Shown here one piece after another: positions 47,551 to 60,567 of a DNA stretch of 64,000 bases. This DNA is from Thinopyrum elongatum (Eukaryota > Streptophyta > Magnoliopsida > Poales > Poaceae). How positions within the stretch are numbered: position 1 is the stretch's first letter; each line of letters opens with the position of its first letter. The translations under genes and the position numbers were made by a program. The DNA lies in assembly GCA_011799875.1 (NCBI GenBank), contig CM022297.1:448805292-448869291 (forward strand). The letters run 5' to 3'. The notes under the pieces were generated by a model. The model made no database searches. It was not told where the DNA came from and worked only from the letters and a program-made list of their open reading frames with translations.

Positions 47551-48953
47551 TGATAACCCACAAGTATAGGGGATCGCAACATTTCGAGGGTAGAGTATTC
47601 AACCCAAATTTATAGATTTGACACAAGGGGAGCCAATGAATATTTGCAAGTAATAGCAGCTGAGTTGTCAATTCAACCACACCTGGAGATTGATTATCTG
47701 CAGCAATATAATCGGTGGCAAAGTAATATGATAGATTTGATAGTAGTAGTAACAGTAACGGTAACAGTGATAGCAATAATTTTGTAGTAAGTGTAACAAT
47801 AATAGCAGCAGTAGTAACTTAGCAAGAACAATATATGGAAAATTTGTAGGCATTGGATCGGTGAATTCATTGGATGATATTCATCATATAACAGTCATAA
47901 CCTAGGGAGATACAACACTAGCTCCAGTTCATAAATATAATGTAGGCATGTATTCCATAAATAGTCATACGTGCTTATGGAAAGAACTTGCATGACATCT
48001 TTTGTCCTACCCTCCCGTGGCAGTGAGGTCCATAAGGAAACTAAGGGATATTAAGGCCTCCTTTTAATAGAGAACCGGAACAAAGCATTAACACATAGTG
48101 AATACATGAACTCCTCAAACTACGGTCATCACCGGAAAGTATCACAAATACTGTCACTCCGGGGTTTACGGATCATAACACGTAACAGGTGACTATAACT
48201 TGCAAGATCGAATCTAGAACATAGATATAATGGTGATAACATAAATGGTTCAGATCTGAAATCATGGCACCCGGGCCCAAAGTGACAAGCATTAAGCATG
48301 GCAATGTCATAGCAACATCAATCTCAGAACATAATGGATACTAGGGATCAAGCCCTAACAAAACTAACTCGATTACATGATGAATCTCATCCAACTCCCT
48401 CACTGACCAGCAAGCCTACGAAGGAATTACTCACTCTCGGTGGGGAGCATCATGGATTTGGCGATGGAGAAGGGTTGGTGATGAAGAAGATCGAAGATCC
48501 CCCTCTCCGGAGCCCCAAACAGACTCCAGATCTGGCCTCCCGATGAAGAACAGGAGGCGGCGGTGGCTCCGTCTCGTGAAACGCGATAATTCTTTCTCCC
48601 TCATTTTTTCTCCGAAAATGTGATTTTATAGCGTCAGAGATAGGGTCTACGGGGCCACCAGGTGGGGACAACCCACCTGGGCGCACCAGGAGGGGGGGCG
48701 CTCTGGTGGGTTGTGCTCACCCAGGGGCCCCCCTCCGGTGGTTCTTGGCTCCAGTTTTTTTCTTTTATTCCATACAAAATCTCCAAAAAGTTTCGTTCTG
48801 TTCTGAGAACTTTTATTTCTGCACCAAAACAACACCATGGTAGTTCTGCTGAAAACAGCGTCAGTCTGGGTTAGTTTCATTAATATCATGCAAATTAGAG
48901 TCCAAAACAAGAGTAAAAGCGTTAGGAAAAGTAGATACGATGGAGACGTATCA
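47551..48953 (-). repeat. Athila-III 3' LTR (1403 bp)
   Basis: Starts TGATAACCCACAAG and ends GGAGACGTATCA. Minus-strand TATAAAAT at 48623-48630. Hairpin arms ACAACCCACC (48668-48677) and GGTGGGTTGT (48705-48714) lie about 40 bp upstream of it. Confidence 0.92.
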
Positions 48954-51061
48954 ACTCCCCCAAGCTTAAACCCTTGCTTGTCCTCAAGCATTTCAATTGA
49001 CAAACTGAAAGTGAAAAAGAAAAACCTTTACGAACTCTTTTGCTCTTGTTTACATAAATAAGCTTAAGTAGCACCCAGGTTTTCAGCAAAGATTATGACT
49101 AACCATGTCGACAATAACTCTTGAAAATTATATAAACTCATATCAATGGCATAAGCAACTAGCTAGCAATAATAAGATATCTCAAATGACAACACTTTGT
49201 CAAAACAATCATGATATAATATGACAACAGGGGTATCTCGCTAGCCCTTTATGAGACCGCAAAACATAAATGTAGAGCACCTCCAAAGTTCAAGCAGCGA
49301 CTAAACATTGTAATTCATGGTAGAAAAGATCCAGTCATGATGCATCCAACATTAGGTATACACAATGCATGAGGATGACAATAGTGCTCTCAGATCCTGC
49401 GCTTATTTGAGAAGGTGATGACACAACATAAAATTAAATTCATAGTCCCTTCGCAGAGGGAAGCAGTGATTTGCAGCGGTGCCAGAGCTCAGATTTTTAA
49501 AAACTGAGATAAATGAAATTTTGAGAAATGCACCCTTCCTGTTTACTTCGCGACCATTAGTTATCGATATCTTCCATGCTAAACACATTAGTGGCAGTTC
49601 CCAAGCGATAAAACTAAAGGTTTACTTCCCCTCCACCAACAAACACACTCCACGGCTAGCCGTATCCACGGGTGCCGTCCATACCAACATCAGTCCTGGG
49701 GGAGTTTTGTTTAATTATTTGCAATTTGATTTCCGGACTGGGAATCCCTATTACCTCCCCTCGATGAGTGAATAAACACTCATCATGAGAATAACCTGCT
49801 TATCATGGAAGATACCGACTACCTTCTATCGCTCTATGAACAATCCAGGCACACAAAAATGGATGTTTATTTGAAGTTTTTAGAGGTGGCACATGCAAAT
49901 TTACTTAGAACGGCAGGGTAAACCGCATGTACGTAGATATATGGTGGACTCATCTGGAATAACTTGGGTTGTAGGATTTTGATGCACAAGCAGTATTCCC
50001 GCTTAGTACATGCGAAGGCTAGCAAATAGGTTGAGAAGCGGCCAGCTAGAGAGCGAAAACGGTCATAAACATGCATTATGCATAAGTAACATTGGGTACT
50101 AGCATGAGTAGGATATGAACACCATGAACATAAATATCATAGAGGCTATGTTGGTTTTGATTCAACTACATGCATGAACATGTGCCAAGTCAAGCCACTT
50201 GAAACATTCAGAGGAGGATACCATGTCATCATACCACATCACAATCATTTTTATGCATGTTGACATCCAAGATAAATCATTATCCACTCCTAGCTACTTA
50301 AGCATGGCTTGAGAAACTATAATCTCTAATTGTCATTGCAAACATGTTTGATCATAATAGGCTGAATCATGGATACTAGGTTAAACATATTTACAAAAAT
50401 ACAACAAGTTGAGTTCATACCCGTTTCTCTCTGCCACAGCCAGTTCATCAAATATCGTCATCATTGCCTTTCACTTGCACGACCGAATGATATGAAAATA
50501 ATAATAATGCAAGAGTGCCGTGGACTAAGCTGGAATCTGCAAATATTTTTATTCAAAAAGGAGAAGACAAGGTAATATGGGCTCTTTATTAGATCAATAT
50601 CAATGCATATGAGAGCCACTCAACAATTTCATCGTGGTCTTCTCCTCGGTATGACTCAATAAAAAGAAAAGAAATTCAGAGAAACACACTGACATATTTT
50701 TGGAGTTTTTAGTTTTTCTTGAAGAAAGAAAATTAAAGAAATAAAAATAAAAATGAGAAAAACTATTTGCACGGGAGAGCTCCCAACAAGCAAAAGAAGA
50801 ACAAGGAAATCTTTTTGGGTTTTCTTTTTAACATTACAACTAATTTAGACTAGAAAGAAAAATGAAAAGAAGCAAGAAATATTTTTGGGTTTTCTCAAAG
50901 TTTTTCAAACACACAAGAAGAAAGCGAGAAAATAAATATAGCATGGATAATACAATGAAAAAGTGTGGACACCGACAACTGGAATGAAATGTGTGAACAT
51001 GAATGTAATGTTGGTGGAAACACGTACTCCCCCAAGCTTAGGCTTTCGGCCTAGCTTGGTG
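48954..51061 (-). other. Athila-III 3' non-coding region
   Basis: Begins with the PPT complement ACTCCCCCAAGCTT (48954-48967); a second copy sits at 51026-51042, just past the end of the second gene. 49446-49760 shares blocks with Athila-I (TTCGCAGAGGGAAG, GGTGCCAGAGCTC, CTAGCCGTATCCACGGGTGC, CCCTATTACC). The A-rich block 50690-50930 is low complexity. No gene supported. Confidence 0.75.
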
Positions 51062-52096
51062 ATCACCGTCTGTAGCCTACGTAATAATCTGAGTGATAGC
51101 TCACGGAGGCTCTTGGTGCAGCCTCCTCAGCCTACCGAGCAGCCACAACCTCTGCGCTGTATGCACGGGCCTCGCTCTCAAGAACATAATATCTTCTCTT
51201 GCTGTGATAATCAAAGAGAGCAGGCGCAGGCAAAAAGGTGTCCACAATGGAATCTTTATTGAACAACAGGTTATATTTATAATCATTGATTTCACCCTTA
51301 AGGGACTTATGGCACTTCATGGCCTCAAAGTCTAAGTACTGAGTGGGAAGGATGGGATCATTAGACCAAAGTGATACACCAAACTCCTCTGCTAATCATG
51401 AAGCATAAATCCCACCATAAAAATATCCACTACCAGCGTTGTGTTGCAATCTGCGTGCAACAATCGCTCCAGGGTTATAACATTTAACATCGATGAGAGC
51501 AGTGTGTATGAGGCTCAAGTCAGGAGCACAAAGTGTACTACAGTCTTGTTTGCCAACGATCCATTTTCATTAAACAGTGCAAAGTATTGAATTGATGGGA
51601 AATGAATACTTTTTATTCTACCCTGTGTCACCCCTCTATTTTCACCGTAGCAGAGACTAGTCAAAAATGACTCACACTCAGACCTTGGTGATTCGTCCAA
51701 CAAACCCCAAAATGGAATTTTACACACACCACTAAACACGTCTAGAGGCAGGGTAATTGAACGATCATAAAGTTTAAACGAGACTCTAAACTCACGAGGA
51801 TGAAATTTAAACTCTTTAGTAAACGATTTTGTGAGACTGAGATACTGGTTGCACTTATCTTCAATGTAGGGAGCAAGCTCGGCATTGTGAACATATTGCT
51901 CAAACTCTTCTTTAATACCTGCCATAATCATGAAATCGTCGCACGGCCATATGCATGATTTGGTGGCGGCATCCTGTATTGAACTTGCACTTGGTTCAAC
52001 ATAAGATTGACGGGTTGAGCCCCTACTAGATGATGCCTCCGAGGACCTCCACCTTGAAGAACTCCTTCCAAAGAAGTTCATCATATTTGCGTACAA
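51062..52096 (-). pseudogene. Athila-III second gene: Athila ORF-type protein
   Basis: Starts at MYANMMNFFGRSSSRW (52096), with 193 codons open to a stop near 51516. A frameshift there moves the remaining homologous sequence to other frames, with the last piece open at 51132-51320 (KGEINDYKYNLLFNKD, FLPAPALFDYHSKRRYY). The recognisable core is FHPREFRVSFKLYDRSITL, FSGVCKIPFWGLLDESPRSE and YGENRGVTQGRIKSIHFPS, which I associate with the ATHILA ORF-1 family (PF03078), from memory and unverified. N-terminal 30 residues are S/R-rich. It lies 770 bp downstream of the protease end, where complete Athila elements have RT. An intron ends three bases before its leader (52100-52321). Function unknown. 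Confidence 0.7.
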
Positions 52097-52099
52097 TTT

Positions 52100-52321
52100 C
52101 TGAAAAAAAATTGGGTCACAACATTTTTGTCAACAAAACTTCACAAGATTGATAGCAACTACTCATAGGGAGGCATAGAGCCTATATTGAGCATTCAAAC
52201 TACTTAGAAATCTAAGAATTCAACATGCAAGCTCATCTACAGCAGCACCAAGAGTAGCTAATTATTCAAAATATAATCCACTAAAGCAAAAACTAATTGG
52301 AGAAAGGGAGAAGTCACATAC
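52100..52321 (-). other. Leader intron of the Athila-III second gene
   Basis: Minus strand: exon end AACTTG, donor GTATGTGACTT at 52321; acceptor TTTTTTTTCAG at 52100, then AAATTGTACGC and the ATG at 52096. Length 222 bp, AT-rich, with canonical GT/AG borders. Confidence 0.65.
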
Positions 52322-52545
52322 CAAGTTGCAATCCCCTAAAACAGTTTCGGAAACGGAGCTTCGAGTAAAGAGATCGAAATCCGCGGGTTTGAGAGCAATA
52401 ACACGAGAGAGAGAGCAATGGAGATTTTTTCTAGAGGTAGGTGATGACATGGGCTAAAGAGATAAGTGAGGGGGCCCACATGGAGACCACAACCCACCAG
52501 GGCACGCCTGGGGCTGCTGGCGCGCCCAGGTGGGTTGTGCCCACC
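52322..52545 (-). promoter_or_regulatory. Candidate internal promoter of the Athila-III second gene
   Basis: Contains hairpin arms CACAACCCACC (52488-52498) and GGTGGGTTGTG (52529-52539), nearly identical to the hairpin upstream of the LTR TATA boxes. A CT-rich stretch on the minus strand (complement of GAGAGAGAGAGC at about 52405-52417) resembles a plant Y-patch. No canonical TATA is visible, so the promoter role is inference. Confidence 0.45.
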
Positions 52546-52866
52546 TGGTACACCCCCCTCTAATGTTATTTGCACTAAAAATTCTTAAATATTCAGAAAA
52601 AAATCGTATTAAATTTTCAGGACATTCTGAGAATGTTTATTTTTGGGTCATTTTTTTATTGCACGGGAAATTCAGAAAACACACAAAACATGGCATTTTA
52701 TTTTATTTAACTAAGAAAAACAAAAAATAAAAGTTGGGAGCAGAAGGTTGTGCTTACTAAATTCATCAACTTCATACCTCTCAAAAATGATCCATTAATA
52801 AGCTTGATCAAGTCTTATTAACAACCACTTTCGATTAGCATGAAACCAAAGAACTTTCATAAAACA

Positions 52867-55559
52867 CTAAGTTACCTCAACGGGGATATGCATGTCCCCA
52901 ACAATAAGCATTTCATATTTGTTTTTGGCAGTAGGTAGAGGTAGTTGAAAACTTCCAATAGTGAGTGTCGGAGATTTTTCAATAACATTAATACCATTCA
53001 CTTGGAATTGTTTCTTCGGAAAGTGCACCGTATGCTCATTACCATTGATATGAAAAGTGACCTTGATTTTATTGCAATCAATAACAGCCCCTGCAGTATT
53101 CAAGAAGAGTCTACCAAGGATAATCGACATGTTGTCGTCCTCGGGCATCTCAAGTGTAACAAAGTCAGTTAAAATAGTAACATTTGCAACAACAACAGGC
53201 ACATCCTCAGAAATACCGATAGGTATGGCAGTTGATTTGTCACCCATTTGCAAAGATATTTCAGTAGGTGAGTTTATTCAAATCAAGTCTTTTATATAAA
53301 GAGAAAGGCATAACAATAAAACCAGCTCCTAAATCACACAAAGCAGTTTTGACATAATTTCTTTTGATGGAGCAAGGTATAGTTGGTATTCCCGGATCTC
53401 CAAGTATTTTAGGTACTCCGTCCTTAAAAGATTAATTAGAAAGCATGGTGGAGATTTCAGCTTCTAGTATTTTTCTCTTATTAGTGATGATGTCTTTCAT
53501 ATATTTTGCATAAGGGGCCATCTTTAATATATCAGTCAAACGGTTGCGCAAAAAGACAGCCCTAAGCATTTCAGCAAAGCGTTCAAATTCTTCATCATCT
53601 TTCTTCTTAGTTGACTTAGGTGGAAAGGGCATGGGTTTTTGGACCCATGGTTCTCTTTCCCTTCCATGTTTTCTAGCAACAAAGTCTGTTTTATCATATC
53701 TTTTATTCTTAGGTTGTGGGTTATCAAGATCAATAGCTGGTTCTATTTCCACATTATTATTTGGTTGGTTATCATTGTCTGGTTGAGTGTCTGCATGAAC
53801 ATCATCATTATCTTTTTCATTATCACTAGATGAATGTTCATTACCAGATTGAGTTTCAGCATCAGAGATAGAAACATCATTATCATTATCAAGAGGTTTT
53901 TCTACTTCAGGTTCACTAGAGGCATGCAAAGTCCTATCATTTTTCTTTTTCTTCTTCTTTTTAGAAGGACTAGGTGCATCAGTGTTAACTCTTTGAGAGT
54001 CTTGTTCAATTCTTTTAGGGTGACCTTCAGGATAAAGTGGTTCCTGAGTCATTTTACCTCCTCTAGTTGCTACTCTAACAGCAAAGTCATTTATATTATT
54101 ATTCATTTCATCTAGCAACTCTCTTTGAGATTTAGCAACTTGTTGTAGTTGAGTTTGAACCATAGAGGCATGTTTTCCTACACCCCTAATATCATTGGAG
54201 ATTCTAAATAACAAGTCACTCAAGCGAGCAATCATATCAGAATTGTATTTCAACTGTTCCATAACATTTTCATTGAAGTGATCTTGCTTTCTAATGTAAT
54301 TATCAAACTCATAAAGGCATTGACTAGGATGCATATTATAAGGATTGTCCCTTTCATTAAATTTCATTTAAGAATTTACCTCTACCACCTTTGGTGGTGA
54401 TGTATCAAGTCCATGTATTTCTTCAATAGGAGGTAAAATTTTAACATCCTCTGCTATAATACATTTTTCCTTCATAGATTTCATTGCCTCTTGCATATCT
54501 TCTGGACAAAGATATAAGATACCCCTCTGCTTTGGAGTGGGCTTAAGCGGTGGTTCAGGAAGAGTCCAATCATTATAATTTTTCAATATATTATTCAATA
54601 ATTCCTCAGCTTGTCCAACAGTTCGTTCCCTAAAAAGACAACCAACACAACTATCTAGGAAGTCCCTAGAAGCATCGGTTAGTACATTATAGAAGATATC
54701 AAGTATTTCATTTTTCTTAAGTGGATGATCTGGCAAAGCATTAAGCAATTGGAGAAGCCTCCCCCAAGCTTGTGGGAGACTCTCTTCTTCAATTTGCACA
54801 AAATTAATTATTTCTTGTAAGGCAGCTTGTTTCTTATGAGCAGGAAAATATATTTTTAGAGAAGTAATAAATCATATCCTGGGGACTACGCACACAACCA
54901 GGAGCAAGAGTATTGTACCATATCTTAGCATCACCCTTTTATGAGAGCGGAAATAATTCGAGGATATAGTAGTAGCGAATCTTCTCATCATGAGAAAATA
55001 GGGTGGCTATATCATTTAATTTAGTAAGGTGTGCCACAACAGTTTCAGTTTCATAACCATGGAAAGGATCAGATTCAACCAAAGTAATTAACTCTGGGTC
55101 GACAAAGAATTCATAATCCTTATCATCAACAAAGATAGGTGAAGTAGCAAACTTAGGATCACATTTCATTCTAGCATTCAAAGATTTCTCTTTCAGTTTG
55201 GATAATAATTTCTTAAGATCATCTCTATCATTGCGAGCAAGAAAATCTCTAGCTATCTCCTCATCCATAACATAACCTTCATGTATCTTTGGAAATTCAT
55301 ATCTAGGAGAGCTAGGTCTAATAGGTGTTTCAATATTTTTAGTTTCAAGTACTTCATCAGTTTCCACAATTTCATCAGTTTCAGCATTCTCAATATCTTT
55401 AGCTCTAGCAATTTGTTCATCAAGAAAATCACCTAGTGGCACACCATCATCAAGCAAGGTACTAGCATCATCATGAGTAGTATTCATAGAAGTAGCATCA
55501 TCTATAACTTGCGACATATCAGGATTAATAGCATGTGGTGGTGTTGCAAGTCTACTCAA
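52867..55559 (-). pseudogene. Athila-III gag and protease
   Basis: Gag begins MSRLATPPHAINPDM (55559); the first 206 codons end in ILELFPLS. The chain then changes frame (stop near 54939), continuing at 54799 (LPQAWGRLLQLLNALPDHPL, EILDIFYNVLTDASRDFLDS), a classical gag capsid domain. A stop at about 54368 precedes 311 more codons with an acidic D/N-rich region, a lysine run near residue 135 and PWVQKPMPFPP. The protease has catalytic D-L-G-A near 53326-53340 and MSIILGRLFLNTAGAVID (about 53100); it ends HIPVEVT at 52867. Four breaks in all. Gag-protease should be one polyprotein. RT does not follow. Confidence 0.87.
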
Positions 55560-55708
55560 AATAGAAGGCGAATGAAGTGCAGAGTGTGATGGCAGTTCCT
55601 TACCTCCCCTCGTCTTAGAGGAAAAAAATCTTAGTCTTGGTATCCTTCAGATTCTTCATAGTAATAATTTGATAATAATCCCAAGTGACTCAACAAATAT
55701 AGCTATGC

Positions 55709-55726
55709 TCCCCGGCAATGGCGCCA
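55709..55726 (-). promoter_or_regulatory. Athila-III primer-binding site, tRNA-Asp
   Basis: The minus strand reads TGGCGCCATTGCCGGGGA, one mismatch to the tRNA-Asp 3' end, 11 bases inside the 5' LTR. Confidence 0.92.
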
Positions 55727-55737
55727 GAAAAAGGTCT

Positions 55738-57145
55738 TGATAACCCACAAGTATAGGGGATCGCAACAGTTTTCGAGGGTAGAGTATTCAACCCAAATTT
55801 ATAGATTCTACACAAGGGGAGCCAAAGAATATTTGCAAGTATTAGCAGCTGAGTTGTCAATTCAACCACACCTGGAGATTGATTATCTGCAGCAATATAA
55901 TCAGTGGCAATGTAATATGATAGATTTGATAGTAGTAGTAACAGTAACGGTAACGGTAACAGTGATAGCAATAATTTTGTAGTAAGTGTAACATTAACAG
56001 CAGCAGTAGTAACCTAGCAAGAACAATATATCGAAAATTCGTAGGCATTGGATCGGTGAATTCGTTGGATGATATTCATCATATAACAGTCATAACCTAG
56101 GGCGATACAACACTAGCTCCAGTTCATAAATATAATGTAGGCATGTATTCCGTAAATAGTCATATGTGCTTATGCAAAGAACTTGCATGACATCTTTTTT
56201 CCTACCCTCCTGTGGCAGCGGGGTCCATAAGGAAACTAAGGGACATTAAGGCCTCCTTTTAATAGAGAACCGGAACAAAGCATTAACACATAGTGTATAC
56301 ATGAACTCCTCAAACAACGTTCATCACCGGAAAGTATCCCGAATACTGTCACTCCAGGGTTTACGGATCATAACACGTAATAGGTGACCATAACTTGCAA
56401 GATCGGATCTAGAACATAGATATAATGGTGATAACATAAATGGTTCATATCTGAAATCATGGCACCCGGGCCCAAAGTGACAAGCATTAAGCATGGCAAA
56501 GTCATAGCAACATCAATCTCAGAACATAATGGATACTAGGGATCAAGCCCTAACAAAACTAAATCGATTACATGATGAATCTCATCCAACTCCCTCACCG
56601 ACCAGCGAGCCTATGAAGGAATTACTCACTCCCGGTGGGGAGCATCATGGAATTGGCGATGGAGAAGGGTTGGTGATGACGAAGATCGAAGATCGCCCTC
56701 TCCGGAGCCCCAAATGGACTCCAGATCTGGCCTCCCGATGAAGAACAGGAGGCGGCGGCGGCTCCGTCTCATGAAACGTGATAATTCTTTCTCCCTCATT
56801 TTTCTCTCCGAAAATGTGATTTTATAGCATTGGAGATAGGGTCTGTGGGGCCACCAGGTGGGGACAACCCACCTGGGCACGCCAGGAGGAGGGCGCCCTC
56901 GTGGGTTGTGCTCACCCAGGGCCCCCCCTCCGGTGGTTCTTGGCTCCAGTATTTTTCTTTTATTCCATAAAAAATCTCCAAAAAGTTTCGTTCTGTTCCG
57001 AGAACTTTTATTTCTGCGCAAAAACAACACCATGGTAGTTCTGCTGAAAACAATGTCAGTCCGGGTTAGTTTCATTCAAATCATGCAAATTAGAGTCCAA
57101 AACAAGAGTAAAAACATGAAAAGTAGATACGACGGAGACGTATCA
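55738..57145 (-). repeat. Athila-III 5' LTR (1408 bp)
   Basis: Starts TGATAACCCACAAG and ends GGAGACGTATCA, followed by GTCCT. TATAAAAT (minus) at 56819-56826. Contains one more GGTAAC unit (near 55945) than the 3' LTR. Confidence 0.92.
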
Positions 57146-57150
57146 GTCCT

Positions 57151-60100
57151 CGACCCCATAGTAGATGGATTCAGATTAACCAAGGTGCTTATGGATAGAG
57201 ACAGTGGTCTAAACCTCATTTACGAGGACACCCTTAACAATATCGCGTGTTGAACAAAGCTATACCACCTTTCGAGGAATTATCCCCAGCAGAGAGGCGC
57301 GCTGCTCCGGACGAGTCACGCTTGACGTAGTATTCGGAACTCCCGATAATTACAGGTCTGAAGAATTACTCTTCCACATTGTGCCCTTCCATAGCGGATA
57401 CCACGCCCTATTGGGGCATGAGGCGTTTTCCAGGTTTCAAGCCATACCACATTACGGGTATATGAAACTGAAAATGCTAGTGCCCAATGGTGTGATCTCA
57501 CTCGCAAGCGACCCGGATAGAGCCCTTCGAGCCAAAAACAAAACAGCATTGCTCGCCCTCGAAGCATTATCCGAGGCTCTTGCAGCCGAGGAACTAACTA
57601 CACTCCGCGCAGCGATAGACAGGGACGACGTGGTCCTCAGTAAAAGGTCCAAATCCACATCGTTCAAACCAATTGATGAAATAGTCAAATTCCAATTACA
57701 TCCAACGGATCCAAATAAAACAGCGTCCATCGGAGCCCAGCTAGACCCCACAGTTGACGAAGCACTACACACATTCCTGTGCGAGAATTGGGATATATTT
57801 GCCTGGCACCCTTCAGACATGTCGGGAATCCCACGAAGATTAGCGAAGCATAGCCTGAACGTAATAAAGGGATTCAAGCCAGTCAAACAGGTGCTGCGCC
57901 GATTTTCCGAACCCAAACATCAAGCCATGGGGGAGGAATTAGCAAAGTTACTTGAATCCGGATTCATCCGTGAAATCAAACACCCTGAGTGGTTTGCAAA
58001 TCTGGTCATGGTACCCAAGAAGGATAAATCCTGGCGGCTATTTGTTGATTTCAAGGACCTAAATAAGGCATGCCCTAAGGATCGCTTCCCCTTACCCCGG
58101 ATAGACCAGATCATCGACGCCACCGCCGGACATGATTCATTATGCTTCCTCGATGCATACTCCGGATACCATCAAATCAAGATGAAGGAGTCTGACCCAG
58201 CCACAACCGCATTCATCACCCCCTACGGGCCATTCTGCTTCAACACGATGCCCTTCGGGTTAAAAAACACAGGAGCCACATACCAACGCATGATCCAAAC
58301 ATGCCTCGGAGACCAAATTGGTAAAACAGTCGAAGCATACATAGATGACATGGTCATTAAAACCAAACATGTCAGCCAGTTGGTGGACGACCTCCGTCAG
58401 ACCTTCGACAACCTACGGACTTATGATATATGGCTCAACCCGGACAAATGTGTCTTCGGGGTTCCCGCCAGAAAATTACTCAAATTTATTGTTTCTCATA
58501 GAGGAACGAGGCCAATCCGGTTAAAATTCGAGCTCTGTCCCAGCTAGCAATACCCACGGAGCTTAAACACGTCTAGAAGCTGACAGGCTGTGTGGCAGCC
58601 CTGAGCCGCTTCATTTCTCGCCTTGGTGAAAAGGCACTGCCACTTTACAGATTGCTTAAGAAGACCAAAAACTTCAAGTGGACTGACGAAGCAACCGCCG
58701 CACTGGAAGAAATAAAAACTATACTAGCAGGCAACCCTATACTAGCCGCACCTGGCATTGGCGAACCCATGCTATTATACATCTCGGCCACAAATCAAGT
58801 GGTGAGCGCAGTACTCATGGTAGAACGAGAAGCGGAGGGCCACAAGTTCCAGGTACAGAAGCCAGTCTACTATGTATCAGAAGTGCTTACCCCGTGCAAG
58901 TCTCGGTATCCACATTATCAGAAGATAGCCTATGCAGTTTTCATGGCATACCGAAAACTCCGCCATTACTTTCAAGAGTGTTCGGTTACGGTGGCATCTG
59001 AGGTCCCCTTGAATGACATCATTAATAATAGGGACGCCATGGGCCGCATTCGCAATTGGGCCATAGATCTCCTTCCCTTCGAAATTGTGTACAAACCACG
59101 CCGAGCTATCAAATCTCAGGTGTTGGCTAATTTCCTAGCCGAATGGATAGAAGCCGAGCTCCTCCGGGAATATAGTACATATTCACATTGGACAATGTAC
59201 TTTGACGGCTCTAAAATGTTAGCCGGACTAGGGGCTGGGGTGATCCTTACATCTCCCATGGGTGACAATATTCGGTACATCCTACATATCATGTACATGG
59301 ATTCTAACAACGCAGACAAATACGAGTCCCTGTTGCATGGTCTTCGGATGGCAACGTCAATGGGCGTACAACGGCTCGAGGTGTGGAGAGACTCGAACCT
59401 TGCCATCTCCCAAGTCAACGGCAAAGTCGACGCCAAAGACCCAAAAATGGCGGCATATAGAAATGTCGTCCTTGAGATATCAACCCGATTTGAAGGGTTA
59501 GAATTTCACCATGTTTCTAGAGACAGTAACCAAGCCATGGATGTCCTCGCCCGAATGGGCGCTAAGCATGACCCAGTCCCTAAGAACACCTTCCTGGAAC
59601 GACTCTTTAAGCCATCCGTGGTGTGGCAAGAGGGAGACAATGGCGTGATAGCCAATGGGCCCGAACAGATTATCCCTCTAGAAATTGAGCCAGACGATGA
59701 CATCATCGACGGCTCAGCACTCGAAGAAACACCTTCGGCTCACGAAGTCATGGCCGTAATCGCACCATGTACCCAGCCCTTCCTTGCCTATCTTCTACGG
59801 CAGGAGCTCCCCGAAGATCAGATTGAGGCACAATGAATAGTCCTGTGATCTAAAGCCTACAAGGTCCACGAGGGTGAGCTGTACAAGAAAAGCACTACTG
59901 GAGTCCTCCAAAGATAGATATCCGAGGAGGAGGGGCAACAACTTCTAGCTGACATACACGCTGGCATGGGCGGCTACCATGTGGTAGCTCGGGCTTTGGT
60001 AAGCAAGGCCTTCCGAGCAAGGTTTTTCTGGCCCACCACTCGCGTGGACGCACGTACTCTAGTGCAACACTGCGTTCGATGCCAACTTTTCGCAAATCAA

Positions 60101-60567
60101 AGCCATATGCCCCCCACGGCTCTTCGGACAATACCGATCACCAGGTCATTCATGGTCTGGGGGCTCGACATGGTTGGGCAACTTAAAGGGGGATCCAAGA
60201 AAAAGAAATACTTACTGGTTATAGTCGACAAATTCACTAAATGGATCGAGGCAAAACCAGTAACTTATGCCAAATCCGGACCAGTTGTCGACTTTATATA
60301 CGGGGTGGTGCACCATTATGGCATTCCCCATAGCATAATCACGGACAATGGATCCAATTTTACAACCAAGGAAGTTAAAGACTGGTGCGCTAAGATGGGC
60401 ATCAAGCTCGACTATGCTTTGGTATATCACCCATAGACCAATGAACAGGTCGAATGAGCCAACAGACTCATCATGAGTTGCATAAAGCCCCGTCTGGTTC
60501 GTTCCCTGAAGGAATCCGATTGCCATTGGGTAGAGGAAGTCGATTCCGTATTATGGGGACTGCGCAC
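57151..60567 (+). pseudogene. Tat-II pol: protease, RT, RNase H, integrase (cut)
   Basis: The protease starts at once (VDGFRLTKVLMDRDSGLNL; the usual D-G-G-S is D-R-D-S, so catalysis is lost). After a frameshift near 57250 the frame is open from about 57260 to 58547. RT has FLDAYSGYHQIKM and intact Y-I-D-D (58338-58349). Another frameshift near 58550 leads into 58592-59836: RT thumb, first RNase H (QVVSAVLMVERE, YPHYQKIAYAVFMAYRKLRH) and a second RNase H (MYFDGSKMLAGLGAG, VWRDSNLAISQ). Integrase (about 59870-60567) has D (GLDMVGQL) and D (TDNGSN); E lies in NEQVE. Zinc residues are partly lost (GMGGYH). Stops at 59834, 59850, 59915, 60434 and 60456. Cut at 60567 before the C-terminal domain. 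Confidence 0.9.

Larger units (their letters stand above)
47551..57145 (-). mobile_element. Athila-III: Athila-like element with gag-protease and a second gene, no RT
   Basis: 9.6 kb minus-strand element with LTRs (47551-48953, 55738-57145), tRNA-Asp PBS (55709-55726), gag-protease (52867-55559) and a second gene (51062-52096) where pol or an env-like gene would lie in complete Athila elements. No RT or integrase. LTRs differ by roughly 4 % over the first 190 bp by eye. It inserted in the protease region of Tat-II. Confidence 0.92.
46114..60567 (+). mobile_element. Tat-II: Tat-like Ty3/gypsy element, split by Athila-III
   Basis: Plus-strand gag (46114-47545) and protease-RT-RNase H-integrase (57146-60567), interrupted by Athila-III with GTCCT on both sides. 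No LTR is visible: the left side is cut by the LTR remnant, and the right side is cut in integrase by another LTR at 60568. Protein order and the second RNase H place it with Tat-I, but sequence divergence is large, so it is a different family. Confidence 0.87.
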
